Below the pieces are notes generated by a model. It did not search any database. It was given only the letters and a program-made list of their open reading frames with translations, and had not been told where the DNA came from. This document shows positions 9,333-17,817 of a DNA stretch of 64,000 nt, piece by piece (position 1 is the stretch's first letter; each line of letters opens with the position of its first letter). Both the position numbers and the translations under genes were made by a program. Location: the NCBI GenBank assembly GCA_050942895.1, contig JBMNOE010000010.1:19906-83905 (forward strand). Direction: 5' to 3'. Origin of the DNA: JBNRMR01 sp050942895 (GTDB lineage Bacteria; Bacillota; Clostridia; Christensenellales; UBA1750).

Positions 9333-10432
9333 TGAGCAACCTCTATGCGCGGCTTAAGACCGCTTCGGCAAGGGCGAAAACTGCGGAGGAAAAACCGCCG
9401 GAGAGAAAAAGCTGTGCCATGAGGCGGCTAAGCTTTGACCCTCCGGGGGAAGGCATCCTTTCGCAAAGGGATTTGGATATAATCTGCGCCATGGAGGGAA
9501 TCGCCCCGCCGCCTATGGAGGACGTCGTCTTTTTGGATACGGAGACCACCGGCCTTGGAAGGGGCGCCGGCACCGTGGCTTTTTTGGTGGGAATAGGCTT
9601 GTTTTCAGGCGAAAGGTTTTGCTGCCGCCAGTTTTGGATGCGCGGCTACGACGAGGAGGAGGATTTGCTCCTTCGCATAAGCGAAATCATCGCGGGGAAG
9701 CTGGTCATTTCGTTTAACGGCAAGAGCTTCGACATACCGCTGCTGGAAGGCCGCTTCGTGATGAACAGGCTGCGCTTTCCTGCCATAGAAAGCGTGGATC
9801 TTCTGACCCACGCAAGGCGCATATACAGGCTCAGGCTAAAGCGTGTGCGGCTTTCCTATCTGGAGGAGATGATCCTGGGCGAGCCAAGGGTGGATGATCT
9901 GCCCGGGGCGGAGGTTCCCGGCCGGTACTTTGACTTTCTAAAGACCGGCGACGAAGCTTTGCTGGATGAGGTCTTTCAGCATAACGCGCTGGATGTCTTT
10001 TCGATGGGGCGCATAATGCGGAAAATGGCGCAGGCATATGAGACGCCCCATGAACTTGCGCACGGCAAGGATATATTCAGCGTGGGCAAGGTCTATGAAA
10101 AGCTGGGCAATAGCGAAAAGGCCGAGGCCTGCTACCGCCTTTCCAAAGAGGAATACCGCTTGCCGTCCATCTCGCGGCTATCGCTTCTGTACAAGCGCGG
10201 CAAGCGTTTTGATGAGGCGATGGCGGGCTTCATGGAGATCGCGGGCTTTGATGCCTCCGCCAATGTGGAGTTGGCGAAACACTATGAACACAGGCTGAAG
10301 GATTATCATTCGGCATTGGATCATACCGACAGGGCGATCGCCCTTGAGGAGAGGGAATATGAGCTGGAACTGCTCTTTGCCCGGCGCAAACGGCTGTTGA
10401 TTAAAATAAACAAGAGCGAAGCAGATAAATAG
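9332..10432 (+). CDS. mrfB: MrfB/YprB-type DEDD exonuclease with TPR tail
   Basis: 366 residues. The N-terminal half is a ribonuclease H-like DEDD exonuclease: FLDTETTGLGRG carries the D-x-E pair (about residues 68-72), FNGKSFDIPLLEGRF the second aspartate motif, and HNALDVFSMGRI the last. The C-terminal 130 residues are TPR-like (VGKVYEKLGNSEKAEACY). This arrangement is that of B. subtilis MrfB (YprB), the nuclease partner of MrfA. The ATG at 9332 shares its first base with the helicase stop (TGATG); a GTG at 9329 is the alternative. The pairing supports a DNA-repair role. Lesion specificity is inferred from B. subtilis, not seen. Confidence 0.88.
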   Translation: MSNLYARLKTASARAKTAEEKPPERKSCAMRRLSFDPPGEGILSQRDLDIICAMEGIAPPPMEDVVFLDTETTGLGRGAGTVAFLVGIGLFSGERFCCRQFWMRGYDEEEDLLLRISEIIAGKLVISFNGKSFDIPLLEGRFVMNRLRFPAIESVDLLTHARRIYRLRLKRVRLSYLEEMILGEPRVDDLPGAEVPGRYFDFLKTGDEALLDEVFQHNALDVFSMGRIMRKMAQAYETPHELAHGKDIFSVGKVYEKLGNSEKAEACYRLSKEEYRLPSISRLSLLYKRGKRFDEAMAGFMEIAGFDASANVELAKHYEHRLKDYHSALDHTDRAIALEEREYELELLFARRKRLLIKINKSEADK

Positions 10433-10460
10433 AAAAAGTGAATGGAAAGAGGCGTTAGAA

Positions 10461-11168
10461 TTGAGTTTTATGACCAAGATCAGGGGAAACATGGGCTGGC
10501 TTGCGCACGCAAGAGGGAACATCGAAGGCGCGGAAAAGCTTTACCGCAGCGCTATCGAAGGGGAGAGCACCGACGCTAAGGTTTATGCGGGGCTGACGGG
10601 CATATGCGTTCGGCGGGGCGATTTTGACGAGGCCTATGAGATCATAATACAGGGCATTGAAAGAGCAAAGGTGGGGCCGAAGAACCGGCTGGCGATAAAA
10701 TCGCTCACCTCACAGTATGTGATAACCCTGTGGAAACTGGGCAGGCTTGAGGAAGCGATATCGGAGATGGAAAAGATCCACGAGGAAATGCCGTCGGCCA
10801 ACTCCTACGGCACTCTAGGCTATCTTTACATCGAACAGGGCGATAAAATCGGCGATTATGAAAAGGCTCTTGAATTCAACCTGGGCGCGGTGGATTACGC
10901 CGACGATGACGCCAATATTTTGGATAATCTGGCGCAGGTTTATTATCGTTTGGGAAGAATCGATGAGGCGGAGGAGTATTTCCGAAAGGCCCTTGAGGAC
11001 AACCCGGAGCAGATGGACACAATATATTATCTTGCCAAGGTGCGCTTTGAAAAGGGCGACATAGCCGAAGCAAAAACTCTTATAGAAAAAGTGCTGGCAA
11101 GGGATATCTCCAAAACAGCCACAATATCCCGGGAGATGGTGGAGGATCTGGCGGAGAAGATCGGCTGA
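10461..11168 (+). CDS. Tetratricopeptide-repeat protein
   Basis: 235 residues made almost wholly of TPR helices: about six repeats, for example AHARGNIEGAEKLYRSAIEG, LWKLGRLEEAISEMEKI, AQVYYRLGRIDEAEEYFRKA and AKVRFEKGDIAEAKTLIEKV. No signal peptide or membrane segment, so probably a cytosolic scaffold. The start is TTG 10461 with ggaaagagg about eight bases upstream; an ATG nine bases later is possible. It follows mrfB by 28 bases in the same direction. Whether it works with the repair pair is unknown, though mrfB itself ends in TPR-like helices. Confidence 0.8.
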   Translation: MSFMTKIRGNMGWLAHARGNIEGAEKLYRSAIEGESTDAKVYAGLTGICVRRGDFDEAYEIIIQGIERAKVGPKNRLAIKSLTSQYVITLWKLGRLEEAISEMEKIHEEMPSANSYGTLGYLYIEQGDKIGDYEKALEFNLGAVDYADDDANILDNLAQVYYRLGRIDEAEEYFRKALEDNPEQMDTIYYLAKVRFEKGDIAEAKTLIEKVLARDISKTATISREMVEDLAEKIG

Positions 11169-11193
11169 CGCGGATGCGGAGAGGGACGGCGCT

Positions 11194-11757
11194 ATGGGCG
11201 ATATATATGAGAAATATTACTGGCAGAATCACAAAGTCAGGCTCAGGGCTATGCGGCCGGAGGACGACGACCCGCAAAGGTGCTTTATCGAGGATTTGGA
11301 CTCCCAGGCTTGGGCCATGTGCCATGAGGAAATGGTTTTGCCGGCAGTGAAAAAAGAGGTTCAGACAAGCGATTCCAAAGCCCTGATGAATGAAAAAGCC
11401 CCCGCCTTCTCGATCGAAAACCTCGATGGCGATTATGTGGGCCACATTCATTTTAATTACATCAATGAAAGGCATGGCACCTTTTCCATCGGTTTGATTA
11501 TCTGGCGGGAGCATCGCGGCAAGGGCTATGGAAAGGCGGCCATGGAAATCCTGCTGGACTATGCGTTTAAGCAAAGGCGGCTGAACAAGTTCAACGGTTA
11601 CTGTCTGGACGAAAATACCGCATCGGCCAATATGATGCTGTCGCTGGGCTGCCGCCAGGAAGGAACGGTAAAGGAAGAAGTTTTCATGGACGGAAGATAT
11701 CATGACAGGCTCCTGTTCGGTTTGACAGCAGGAGAATATGGCAGGCGAATGAAATGA
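11194..11757 (+). CDS. GNAT family N-acetyltransferase
   Basis: 187 residues with the RimJ/RimL-like GNAT fold. The acetyl-CoA-binding motif A is seen as LIIWREHRGKGYGKAAMEIL (about residues 105-125), followed by LNKFNGYCLDENTASANMMLSLGCRQEG, the usual N-x-x-S late motif of this branch. The early KVRLRAMRPEDDD strand is also typical. The substrate cannot be predicted (protein N-terminus, small molecule or antibiotic). The ATG of the next gene overlaps its stop (ATGA), so the two are co-translated. Confidence 0.85.
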   Translation: MGDIYEKYYWQNHKVRLRAMRPEDDDPQRCFIEDLDSQAWAMCHEEMVLPAVKKEVQTSDSKALMNEKAPAFSIENLDGDYVGHIHFNYINERHGTFSIGLIIWREHRGKGYGKAAMEILLDYAFKQRRLNKFNGYCLDENTASANMMLSLGCRQEGTVKEEVFMDGRYHDRLLFGLTAGEYGRRMK

Positions 11758-12257
11758 AAGATAGTAAAATGGGCGGTATCAGGATTGTTGAGTTTCCCAA
11801 ATGCAAGATGGCCGCTTCAGGGTACTGCAAGATGGAGGACGGCCCTTTTGAGGAGGGCGGGAAATTGAAGCGCTTTGAAAACTGGTGGAGCGAGTATGAT
11901 AAAACTCGGGCGGACCGGTGGTTCATGAGGGATTTCATGATGTATGAACGGGGCGAAAAAGCGCTCATATGGTATTACGCCTTGCCTGAAAACAGCGATA
12001 TATATTGCGAATACGAGATTATTGACTTTGAGGGTGGCCTATACGCCTGCGATGTAGCGGTGTTGGATGACTATGACGACGAGCAAAGGGTCTATGGCGC
12101 GATCAAGGAATGGATAAAGAGCAGCGAAGTATTCGAGATGGACGAAAGGCCGGGGCATTATGACTTGTCCCATGGAATAACGCCGGAATATGCCGCAAAG
12201 GCGATGGGGCATATGCAGCTTGAAATCTATGTGCCAATAAAGCTGCGGTCCGTATGA
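11754..12257 (+). CDS. GyrI-like/AraC effector-binding-domain protein
   Basis: 167 residues resembling a free-standing GyrI-like or AraC-type effector-binding domain (SOUL/SHS2 fold). The segments IVEFPKCKMAASGYC, PENSDIYCEYEII and the closing MQLEIYVPIKL match that family's beta-strand pattern. It has no helix-turn-helix, so it is not itself a DNA-binding regulator. Such stand-alone domains bind or hydrolyse hydrophobic small molecules in some studied cases. The start overlaps the acetyltransferase stop by four bases, and the pair may act on the same class of compound. That link is inference. Confidence 0.6.
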   Translation: MKDSKMGGIRIVEFPKCKMAASGYCKMEDGPFEEGGKLKRFENWWSEYDKTRADRWFMRDFMMYERGEKALIWYYALPENSDIYCEYEIIDFEGGLYACDVAVLDDYDDEQRVYGAIKEWIKSSEVFEMDERPGHYDLSHGITPEYAAKAMGHMQLEIYVPIKLRSV

Positions 12258-12286
12258 AAAGGGCGGGGGTTTTCCCTGCTCTTTCT
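12257..12286 (+). terminator. Probable terminator after the effector-binding-domain gene
   Basis: AAAGGGCGGGG and CCCTGCTCTTT pair around GTTTT with two G-U pairs, starting at the stop codon. The following T-run is short, so termination is likely but not certain. Confidence 0.45.
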
Positions 12287-12420
12287 AATTGCTTGCGGCT
12301 TTGGGATGTGTTGAAGGTTTGGTTGAAACAGGGTTGCGGATAGTCAAATAATGTTCGACTTTATCCCTAAAACATGGTATCATAAAGGCGCAGAAAACAA
12401 TTTCACAGGAGGATCAACCG

Positions 12421-15400
12421 ATGCTGTACCCCAAAAACGCCCAGACCGGCCTAAGCGCAGAGCTGTTTGAAAAGCCCACCAGCGAATATCGCGGCGCGCC
12501 CTTTTGGGCCTGGAACTGCAAGCTGACTAAAGAGAAGATATTTGACCAGATCAACATGATGAAAACCATGGGAATGGGAGGCTATCATGTCCACGTGCGC
12601 ACAGGCATGGCCACGGAATACCTTTCCGACGAGTTCATGGCCTTCGTGGAATACGCCCTTGAAACCGGGCGTGAGCGGGAAATGCTCACCTGGCTTTACG
12701 ACGAGGACCGCTGGCCCTCCGGCACTGCGGGTGGTAAAGTCACCAAGGCGAACCCGGAGTTTGCCGCACACTATCTGACGTTTTCGCCTCAACCCCATGA
12801 TCCGGATGTAGTCCCCGGGGCGGGCATCAGCTCAGTGCCGATGGTGCAAAAGGAAGCGGAGCAGATCGGACGCTATGATGTGAAGCTGGACGGCGAGGGT
12901 AATCTTGAAAGCTATTGCCTGCTGAATGAGGGGGATGAGCCAAAGGGAGATATCTGGTATGCCTGGGTGTGCAAGGCGGCGCCGGACCCATGGTTCAACA
13001 ATCAGCCCTATGTGGACACGCTGAACCCTAAAGCCATCGAGTCGTTCGCTAAAATCACATATGATCGCTATGCCCAAAGCTTTAAGAAGGATTTCGGCGG
13101 CGCCATTCCAGCCATTTTCACCGACGAGCCCAACTTCACAAGGAAGTCCACATTGGGGTTTGCCCACGAAAAAAAGCCCGTCTTTTTGCCTTGGACGCCG
13201 GGAATAGATGAAAAATTTGAGGAAAGATATGGGCAGAGCCTGCTAAAGGGCTTGCCGGAGCTGTTCTGGAATCTTCCGGAGGGGAAGATATCCACAGTGC
13301 GCTATAATTTCCATGACCATGTAGCAGAGATGTTCACATCCGCATTTTGCGATACATTGGGCGATTGGTGCGAGGAAAACGGCATTATGCTGACAGGCCA
13401 TGTCCTTGCAGAGCCGACTTTGGCCAGCCAGACCGGCTCTATCAGCGAGGCCATGCGCTGCTACCGTTCATTCCAGCTTCCCGGGATTGATATGCTATGC
13501 GACCGCCATGAATACAACACCGCCAAGCAGACCCAGTCCGCCGCCCGCCAGCAGGGAGCGCCGGGGGTCATGTCAGAGCTTTACGGCGTCACCGGCTGGG
13601 ACTATGAACTGCGCGGCCACAAATTGCAGGGGGACTGGCAGGCCGCTTTGGGAGTTACCGTACGGGTGCCCCATCTGACATGGATGTCGATGAAGGGGGA
13701 GGCCAAGAGGGATTATCCCGCCTGCATTGGCTATCAGTCCCCATGGTATGATCAATACGCCCTGGTGGAGGACCATTTCGCCCGGGTGAACACAGCCATG
13801 GCCCGGGGCAAGGCCAGCGTCAAGGTGGCGGTCATTCACCCGATAGAGAGCTACTGGCTCCACTGGGGGCCATCTGAACAGACCGAGGCCATCCGCAGCC
13901 AGATGGAGGAGCATTTTGCGTCCCTTACGGAGACACTGCTTTTCGGCGCCATCGATTTCGACTTCATCTGTGAATCGCGCCTGCCCCAGCTCTGCGAAAA
14001 GGGAGGCAGCCCTCTTAAAGTCGGTGAGATGAGCTATGATGCGGTGATAGTCCCCGCATGCCAGACTCTTAGGAAAACCACACTTGAGCGCCTGAATTCC
14101 TTCCGCGATGAGGGCGGCAGCTTGATCTTCCTGGGCCAGTGCCCCTCTTTGGTGAATGCGGTGCCATCCGGTGAAGTTATGCCGCTGTATGAAAAATCCC
14201 AGCAGGTAAGCTTCGATGCCGCTTCCGTGCTTTCGGCTTTGGAGCCGTTCCGGTTCATCGACATCCGCAAGGAAGATGGCGCGCGGACAGATAATATTAT
14301 TTACCAGCTTCGTGAAGATAATGAATGCAAATGGCTGTTCATCGCCATCGGCAAGAACCCCGGCTGCTTTGATGTGGACGAGGATGCCCAGCATCTGCGC
14401 TTCACATTAGGCGGCGAATACGCCCTTACGGTCTACGATACACAGACAGGAAAGACATATCCCCTTAAGGCGGAGTATGAAAACGGCCGGACAATTTTCA
14501 GCAAGATGTGGTACATGGGCGACAGCCTGCTTTTGAAGCTGGAAAATGGCAAGTCCACTGCTGGAGAAAGCGCCGATGTGTATGTACCTGCCACAGAGCC
14601 CTTGCTGTTCCTTGGCAAAGTTCCGGTGACATTGCACGAGCCCAACGCGCTGCTTCTGGACATGGCCGAGTTTGCCTTCGACGACGAGCCGTATATGCCC
14701 ATGGAGGAGCTTCTGCGCGCCGACAACTACTGCCGCGACCGCCTGAATATCCCCAGAAGAAAGAAGCATGTGACTCAGCCATATCTGATACCCGAGCAGA
14801 AGGCCACCCACAGCATATCGCTCCGGTTCACGATCAACAGCGAAATCGATGTATTAAAGCCTCAGCTTGCCGGCGAGGATATGGCTGATATGGAGATATC
14901 GCTGAACGGCAAAGAGGTTTCCACCGATTATGTGGGCTGGTATGTGGATAAGGACATAAACACAATCGACCTGCCGCCGATTAAGACGGGCGAGAACATA
15001 CTTGAGATAAAGTCACCCATAGGCGAAAGAACGAACCTTGAATGGTTCTATCTGCTGGGCGATTTCGGCGTGCGGGTGGACGGCGCCGTCAAGACCGTTA
15101 TAAAGCCCGTGAGGGAGCTGGCTTTCGGCAGCTATGTACATCAGGGCCTGCCCTTTTACACCGGCAATCTCACATATCACGTTGACTTTGAACTGGAAGC
15201 CGAGGGAAGCGCGAAGCTGCGCGTTCCTGCCTATAGGGGCGCATTGGTGCAGGCCAGCGTGGACGGCAAGGCGGCAGGGCCGATTATCTGCTCGCCATAT
15301 ATTATTGATATCGGCCGGCTTTCCCCCGGGAAGCACAGGGCTGACCTGCTGCTCTACGGCACCCGGCAGAACGGCTTTGCCCAGCTCCATCATGAACATG

Positions 15401-15513
15401 GCATCTATTTCTACCAGAGCCCCGATTCCTGGCGCTCCACAGGGGATCTTTGGCGCTATGACTATCAGCTTAAGCCTGCGGGCATCATGAAAAGCCCTGA
15501 GATATACGGGTAA
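12421..15513 (+). CDS. Large cytosolic glycoside hydrolase, GH106-like
   Basis: 1030 residues. The N-terminal part reads as a TIM-barrel glycosidase related to GH106 (alpha-L-rhamnosidase) and its unclassified clostridial relatives: FEKPTSEYRGAPFWAWN, then MKTMGMGGYHVHVRTGM, LTWLYDEDRWPSGTAGG and IPAIFTDEPNF. The acidic residues in DEDRW and TDEPNF are candidate catalytic or binding groups. The C-terminal 250 residues look like a galactose-binding/GH2 sugar-binding sandwich (LNGKEVSTDYVGWYVDKD, LRVPAYRGALVQASVDGK). No signal peptide, so it should act on imported glycans. Start ATG 12421 has an aggagga site seven bases upstream. A weak TTCGAC-18-TATCAT promoter lies at 12354-12383. No transporter or regulator is adjacent. 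Substrate unknown; rhamnoside is a guess from the family. Confidence 0.7.
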   Translation: MLYPKNAQTGLSAELFEKPTSEYRGAPFWAWNCKLTKEKIFDQINMMKTMGMGGYHVHVRTGMATEYLSDEFMAFVEYALETGREREMLTWLYDEDRWPSGTAGGKVTKANPEFAAHYLTFSPQPHDPDVVPGAGISSVPMVQKEAEQIGRYDVKLDGEGNLESYCLLNEGDEPKGDIWYAWVCKAAPDPWFNNQPYVDTLNPKAIESFAKITYDRYAQSFKKDFGGAIPAIFTDEPNFTRKSTLGFAHEKKPVFLPWTPGIDEKFEERYGQSLLKGLPELFWNLPEGKISTVRYNFHDHVAEMFTSAFCDTLGDWCEENGIMLTGHVLAEPTLASQTGSISEAMRCYRSFQLPGIDMLCDRHEYNTAKQTQSAARQQGAPGVMSELYGVTGWDYELRGHKLQGDWQAALGVTVRVPHLTWMSMKGEAKRDYPACIGYQSPWYDQYALVEDHFARVNTAMARGKASVKVAVIHPIESYWLHWGPSEQTEAIRSQMEEHFASLTETLLFGAIDFDFICESRLPQLCEKGGSPLKVGEMSYDAVIVPACQTLRKTTLERLNSFRDEGGSLIFLGQCPSLVNAVPSGEVMPLYEKSQQVSFDAASVLSALEPFRFIDIRKEDGARTDNIIYQLREDNECKWLFIAIGKNPGCFDVDEDAQHLRFTLGGEYALTVYDTQTGKTYPLKAEYENGRTIFSKMWYMGDSLLLKLENGKSTAGESADVYVPATEPLLFLGKVPVTLHEPNALLLDMAEFAFDDEPYMPMEELLRADNYCRDRLNIPRRKKHVTQPYLIPEQKATHSISLRFTINSEIDVLKPQLAGEDMADMEISLNGKEVSTDYVGWYVDKDINTIDLPPIKTGENILEIKSPIGERTNLEWFYLLGDFGVRVDGAVKTVIKPVRELAFGSYVHQGLPFYTGNLTYHVDFELEAEGSAKLRVPAYRGALVQASVDGKAAGPIICSPYIIDIGRLSPGKHRADLLLYGTRQNGFAQLHHEHGIYFYQSPDSWRSTGDLWRYDYQLKPAGIMKSPEIYG

Positions 15514-15529
15514 GGCAGGGGAGATGCTG

Positions 15530-15700
15530 TGGGGCTTTGCCCCACGCCCCACAAGGGATAAGCCCCTTGACCCCATAGAAAAGGGGATGCTGCGCTGCTT
15601 CGCACCAGACCCCGCAAGGATTTCTCTCTCGACCTTTGCCGCGGTATTAAAGTTTTGGTCAGGCTTTTTCAAAAGCTTGCGGGGTTTGGGGCTTTGCGCC
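15530..15700 (+). repeat. Family I intergenic repeat, two degenerate units
   Basis: Begins 17 bases after the hydrolase stop. Unit 1 has GGGGC-ttt-GCCCC followed by CAAGGG...CCCTTG and ccttgacccc. Unit 2 contains accccgcaagg, then ttaaagttttggtcagg and ctttttcaaaagcttgcggg, the latter shared almost exactly with the copy at 42040-42144. The whole stretch 15514-15823 holds no convincing gene; a plus-strand open frame through it is repeat-encoded. Confidence 0.8.
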
Positions 15701-15782
15701 ATTATGAAGGTTTCAAAAGGAAGTATTCCTTTGGCGAAAGCTCGAGGGCAGATCCCCGACGTAGTCCAACAAAAAACCAATC

Positions 15783-15810
15783 AAAAAGACGGGCGTTGCC
15801 CGTCTTTTGT
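15783..15810. terminator. Bidirectional terminator between the GH106-like gene and rho
   Basis: AAAAGACGGGC-gtt-GCCCGTCTTTT is a near-perfect hairpin with A's before and T's after. It can end transcripts from both converging genes; the rho stop is 15 bases away. Confidence 0.8.
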
Positions 15811-15823
15811 TTATCGTAGAAGA

Positions 15824-17470
15824 TTATTCCCTGGGGTTGCGTCCGTAGCGTGAGGTGTTCATTGTGGAGGTTGCTCCGCCTGTGCCGCCGGCGCCGAAGG
15901 AGTAGCCCTCCTTTTCCCAAATGCGCAGCCATTCCTTCAGGCGGCGCAGGAACTCCGCGTTGGAGGAGGTTTTCATCATCATGGACAGCATCTGGTCGGT
16001 GGTTTCGGTGATGTTGCCGTTTGACAGTACCTTGCGCATCGTCCACATTCCCTCCATCTCGTCGGGGGTGAGCAGCAGTTCCTCGCGGCGGGTGCCGGAG
16101 CGGTGAAGATCTATGGCGGGGAATATGCGCTTTTCGGAGAGCTTTCTGTCCAGATGAACTTCCATATTGCCCGTGCCTTTGAACTCCTCATATATGATAT
16201 CGTCCATGCGGGAGCCGGTTTCGATCAGCGCCGTTGCGATTATCGTCAGGCTTCCGCCCTCCTCGATATTTCTGGCGGAGCCGAAGAAACGCTTTGGCTT
16301 GTGCAGCGCCCCCGGGTCGATACCTCCGGAAAGGGTTCTTCCGGTGGGGGGAATGGTTATATTATAAGCTCTTGCAAGGCGGGTGATTGAATCCAGCAGA
16401 ATAACCACGTCTTTTTTGTGCTCGACCAGACGATGAGCCCTGTCCAGCACCATTTCGCTGACCCGCACATGGTGGTCGGGCGTCTCGTCGAAGGTGGAGA
16501 ATATGACCTCGCCCTTGATGGAGCGCTGCATGTCGGTCACTTCCTCCGGCCGCTCGTCGATCAAAAGCACGATCAGATAAACCTCCGGATTGTTTATGGA
16601 GATTGAATGGGCAATCTTTTTAAGGAGTATCGTCTTTCCGGCCTTGGGCGGAGCGACTATCATTCCGCGCTGGCCTTTGCCGATGGGGGAGATGAGGTCG
16701 ATTGCCCTTATGGCAAGATCGCGGGAGGCGTCGGGCAGCTCAAGGGAAATGCGCTTGTTGGGGAATATGGGGGTCAGATCGTCAAAGCTGGGCCTGCGGT
16801 TGGCCTCCTCGGGCGGATCGTCGTTTATGGCGGTGATATAAAGCAGCGCCTGGTAGCGCTCGCCCTCGCGGCTTGGGCGGGTCTTGCCGGTCACCTTGTC
16901 GCCGGTTTTCAGGTTAAAGCGGCGTATCTGGGCGATTGAGACATAGACATCCTTGTTGCCGGGCAGGTAATTTTCGCTGCGCAAAAAGCCATAGCCGTCG
17001 GCGGTGATCTCCAAAATACCCTCGCAGTCGCCGCAATCCGGGTTGTTCAATATGTCTGGAATGTTTAAATTGTTAGGGAAACTGCTTCTTTGACGGCGCT
17101 GGCCCCGCTGCTCCTGCTCGGCCGGCCTTTTCGCCTTTTCATTTGAACTCGCCGCGTCAGATTTTACTGCGGCTGCCGGCGCAGGTGAAGGCGCTTGCCT
17201 GGTTGCGGCCCGAACGTCTTCAGCCGGAGCCGGACTTTCAGGGCGCGGCGCGGGCGCGGAGCTATTTCCCCCCGCGTTTTTTCTGGGCCTGCCGCCCTTT
17301 CTTTTTTCCGGGGGCGGGAGCTCAAGCTCCGATACGGAGACGCCCTGGGCCTCCATTATCTTTAAAATTAAATCCCTTTTGGGGAAAGTGGTGGGAGAAT
17401 CCACGCCTACTTCCTTTCCAAGCACACGCAGATCCTGCAGCTTCATTTTCTGCAAAGCGTCATATTGCAT
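15824..17470 (-). CDS. rho: Transcription termination factor Rho
   Basis: 548-residue hexameric RNA helicase that ends transcription. Domain order: Rho N-terminal SAP-like helices (MQYDALQKMKLQDLRVLGK), a Pro/Ala/Arg-rich insertion (about residues 48-140) with an AT-hook-like GGRPRK, the cold-shock RNA-binding domain (ILEITADGYGFLRS), and the RecA-type ATPase with Walker A APPKAGKTILL, DERPEEVTDMQR and LLDSITRLARAYN. ATG 17470 was chosen because an aggagg site lies six bases upstream; the frame stays open to 17599 but that extension has no ribosome site and is not Rho-like. Own promoter, with an untranslated leader of about 220 bases. The insertion is typical of high-GC and some clostridial Rho proteins. 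Confidence 0.96.
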   Translation of the reverse strand: MQYDALQKMKLQDLRVLGKEVGVDSPTTFPKRDLILKIMEAQGVSVSELELPPPEKRKGGRPRKNAGGNSSAPAPRPESPAPAEDVRAATRQAPSPAPAAAVKSDAASSNEKAKRPAEQEQRGQRRQRSSFPNNLNIPDILNNPDCGDCEGILEITADGYGFLRSENYLPGNKDVYVSIAQIRRFNLKTGDKVTGKTRPSREGERYQALLYITAINDDPPEEANRRPSFDDLTPIFPNKRISLELPDASRDLAIRAIDLISPIGKGQRGMIVAPPKAGKTILLKKIAHSISINNPEVYLIVLLIDERPEEVTDMQRSIKGEVIFSTFDETPDHHVRVSEMVLDRAHRLVEHKKDVVILLDSITRLARAYNITIPPTGRTLSGGIDPGALHKPKRFFGSARNIEEGGSLTIIATALIETGSRMDDIIYEEFKGTGNMEVHLDRKLSEKRIFPAIDLHRSGTRREELLLTPDEMEGMWTMRKVLSNGNITETTDQMLSMMMKTSSNAEFLRRLKEWLRIWEKEGYSFGAGGTGGATSTMNTSRYGRNPRE

Positions 17471-17703
17471 AGGTATCCTCCTAAGTATAAGAAAAAGTAC
17501 AAACAAAGAAATCATAAGCGGCGATTGGTGCTGCTGATGAAATGGATGTGTATTCTTTAGTCGCCTGGTTTGATTATGAATTAGACAATTTGTGCGCATT
17601 CGCGGAGCTTTGCGACGCGTTTTGATTTAACCGAGATATAACCAAGATATGCAGCCGAGGCTCCGGCCGGGGAAACGCATAAAAAATACATTTACACATA
17701 ATT

Positions 17704-17731
17704 ATTATATCATGATTATCGCAAAAGACAA
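17704..17731 (-). promoter_or_regulatory. Promoter of rho with long leader
   Basis: On the minus strand TTGTCT (17731-17726), 16-base spacer, TATAAT (17709-17704). The predicted start near 17697 leaves a leader of about 225 bases before the ATG at 17470. Inside the leader I see GC-rich partly palindromic sequence (cggagg...cctcgg region near 17650-17680) but no known riboswitch. The rest of 17732-17817 shows nothing. Confidence 0.6.
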
Positions 17732-17817
17732 CCGTTCTTTAACCCTTTATTAAAGTTTATGCAAATTTCACAAATAACTAATGGCCCTAATAGTAATATT
17801 GCGTAGTTGGGCTGCAA

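Noticed and set aside
13573..14394. 273-codon minus-strand frame opposite the GH106-like gene
   Set aside because: Shadow; the plus-strand gene has family motifs throughout.
15523..15853. 109-codon plus-strand frame after the GH106-like gene
   Set aside because: It runs through family I repeat units and the terminator.
17471..17599. N-terminal extension of Rho
   Set aside because: The aggagg site before ATG 17470 and the Rho N-terminal pattern starting there argue against it.
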